A DNA stretch of 7,258 bases, from NCBI GenBank assembly GCA_003453735.1, contig DMNE01000278.1:314-7571 (forward strand), in the 5' to 3' direction. The DNA is from Nitrospiraceae bacterium (GTDB taxonomy: Bacteria > Nitrospirota > Thermodesulfovibrionia > Thermodesulfovibrionales > UBA9159). The position numbers and the translations under genes are program-made. The notes beneath the pieces were generated by a model, which was not told the DNA's origin, ran no database searches, and was given only the letters and a program-made list of their open reading frames with translations. This document shows positions 6,107 to 7,258 of this stretch, in pieces (positions within the stretch are counted from its first letter, which is position 1; the number at the start of each line of letters is the position of its first letter).

Positions 6107-7258
6107 TCATTCGGTTGCCTTTTCCAATGCTTGTTCTATATCAGCAAGGAGGTCATCAATATGTTCAAGACCTACCGATAGTCTTATGAAATCGGGGGTC
6201 ACCCCTGCAGCCTGCTGCTCCTCGGGGGAGAGTTGCTGGTGCGTCGTTGAGGCCGGATGGATTGCAAGTGTCTTTGCATCTCCCACATTTGCGAGATGAG
6301 AGATCAGTTCAAGAGAATCAATGAATCTCTTTCCCGTCTTCGACCCTTCTTTGATACCGAAACCGACAATGGCGCCGGCGCCTCTCGGAAGATACTTCTT
6401 CACGCGTTCTTTTTCAGGGCTCGTGTTCAGACCAGGATAGCTCACCCACGCAACCTGAGGGTGACCTGCTAGATATTGAGCCACGGTCAATGCATTTTCC
6501 GAGTGCCTCGGCATCCTCAGGTGAATCGTCTCCAGCCCTTGCAGAAAGAGAAATGAGTTGAAGGGTGAAAGCGCGGTCCCTAGATCCCTCAAGAGTGTCA
6601 CGCGTGCTTTTATGATGTACGAAATATTTCCCAGGGGCTTCAGGGCATCGACAAAGTTAAGTCCGTGGTAACTTGAGTCGGGTCCGGAAATGAGAGGGAA
6701 TTTCCCTTTTGTCCAATCGAATTTCCCCGAATCGACGATTATCCCTCCTATGGCTGTTCCATGGCCTCCGATAAACTTCGTCGCCGAATACACAACGACA
6801 TCAACGCCGAAATCGATTGGCCTTAAAAGATAAGGGGAAACGGTATTGTCCAGAACAAAGGGTATTCCGTTCTCGTGGGCCACTTCTGATATCTCTGACA
6901 GGTCGGCCACATCAAGCTTGGGATTGCCTATGGATTCAGCATAGAGCGCCTTTGTCTTCCCGGTTACGGCTTCCTTGAAGGCATCGATATCATTTGATTT
7001 GACAAACTTCACTTTTACTCCCAGCCGTGGGAATGTGTAGTGAAATAGGTTATAGGTTCCTCCGTAAAGGTTATCAGCAGAAACAATCTCATCCCCTGCC
7101 TGGGCGATGTTCAAAAGGGCTATGGTTATTGCAGACTGACCGCTTGAGACGGCGAGTGCCCCTACCCCACCGTCCAGAAGGGCAATCCTGCGTTCCAGTA
7201 CATCTGTAGTAGGGTTCATGAGGCGCGTATAAATATTTCCAAACTCCTTCAGGGCAAA
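6107..7258 (-). CDS. metY: O-acetylhomoserine sulfhydrylase (5' end outside window)
   Basis: The frame is open to the window edge and shows 383 residues; the family is about 430 long, so roughly 45 N-terminal residues are missing. The methionine at 7219 is internal: the 13 residues before it ([13 protein letters not shown]) lead directly into the conserved MNPTTDVLE. This PLP enzyme of the Cys/Met metabolism family (fold type I) makes L-homocysteine from O-acetyl-L-homoserine and sulfide. The PLP lysine is in [11 protein letters not shown] (codon 6778-6776), with the aspartate of VLDNT upstream. The segment [17 protein letters not shown] and the end [20 protein letters not shown] then RLSVGLEH favour O-acetylhomoserine sulfhydrylase over cystathionine gamma-synthase, whose members are shorter. 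It is the first visible gene of the leftward operon; its promoter lies beyond the window. Confidence 0.93.
   Translation of the reverse strand, partial: FALKEFGNIYTRLMNPTTDVLERRIALLDGGVGALAVSSGQSAITIALLNIAQAGDEIVSADNLYGGTYNLFHYTFPRLGVKVKFVKSNDIDAFKEAVTGKTKALYAESIGNPKLDVADLSEISEVAHENGIPFVLDNTVSPYLLRPIDFGVDVVVYSATKFIGGHGTAIGGIIVDSGKFDWTKGKFPLISGPDSSYHGLNFVDALKPLGNISYIIKARVTLLRDLGTALSPFNSFLFLQGLETIHLRMPRHSENALTVAQYLAGHPQVAWVSYPGLNTSPEKERVKKYLPRGAGAIVGFGIKEGSKTGKRFIDSLELISHLANVGDAKTLAIHPASTTHQQLSPEEQQAAGVTPDFIRLSVGLEHIDDLLADIEQALEKATE

Noticed and set aside
5402..6299. Long + strand frames opposite cysK and metY
   Set aside because: They are antisense shadows of strongly recognised genes and have no domains or start signals of their own.

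Overview
The window looks like chromosomal DNA from an anaerobic bacterium of the Desulfobacterota (former Deltaproteobacteria) type. This is an inference from three things: a histidine kinase / NtrC-family regulator pair with a 4-base overlap, a direct-sulfhydrylation methionine cluster of metY, cysK, metX and metW, and a decayed integrase start of a kind I associate with that group. No rRNA, tRNA or other taxonomic marker is present, so the assignment is weak.

Layout. Left (1-1610, + strand): the last 31 codons of a sensor histidine kinase, then a complete sigma-54-dependent response regulator (receiver, coiled coil, AAA+ domain with GAFTGA, Fis-type helix-turn-helix). Middle (1611-3359): 1.75 kb with no confident conventional gene. 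It holds a hairpin just after the regulator, a cluster of short inverted and direct repeats built on CAACAC/GTGTTG (about 1850-2282), a good rightward intrinsic terminator (2355-2383), a promoter-like sequence (2415-2443), the first 25 codons of a tyrosine-recombinase-like gene behind a near-perfect ribosome binding site (2592-2669, - strand), and a possible small cysteine-rich protein (2909-3160, - strand). Right (3360-7258, - strand): a tightly packed operon transcribed leftwards in the order metY (start outside the window), cysK, metX, metW.

The right-hand genes form one sulfide-assimilation unit. MetX (with MetW, thought to support it) makes O-acetylhomoserine, MetY joins this to sulfide to give homocysteine, and CysK joins O-acetylserine to sulfide to give cysteine. 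Gaps shrink along the operon (46 nt, 8 nt, then a 7-nt overlap), which suggests co-transcription and coupled translation. The regulator and the met operon point at each other, and the repeat-rich, partly decayed middle separates them.

Nothing here amounts to a clearly new system. The points most worth a second look are the CAACAC/GTGTTG repeat cluster ending in a terminator, which could be a structured RNA or the remains of a small mobile element, and the small protein with a duplicated CxFTLELC motif whose two copies differ mostly at synonymous positions.
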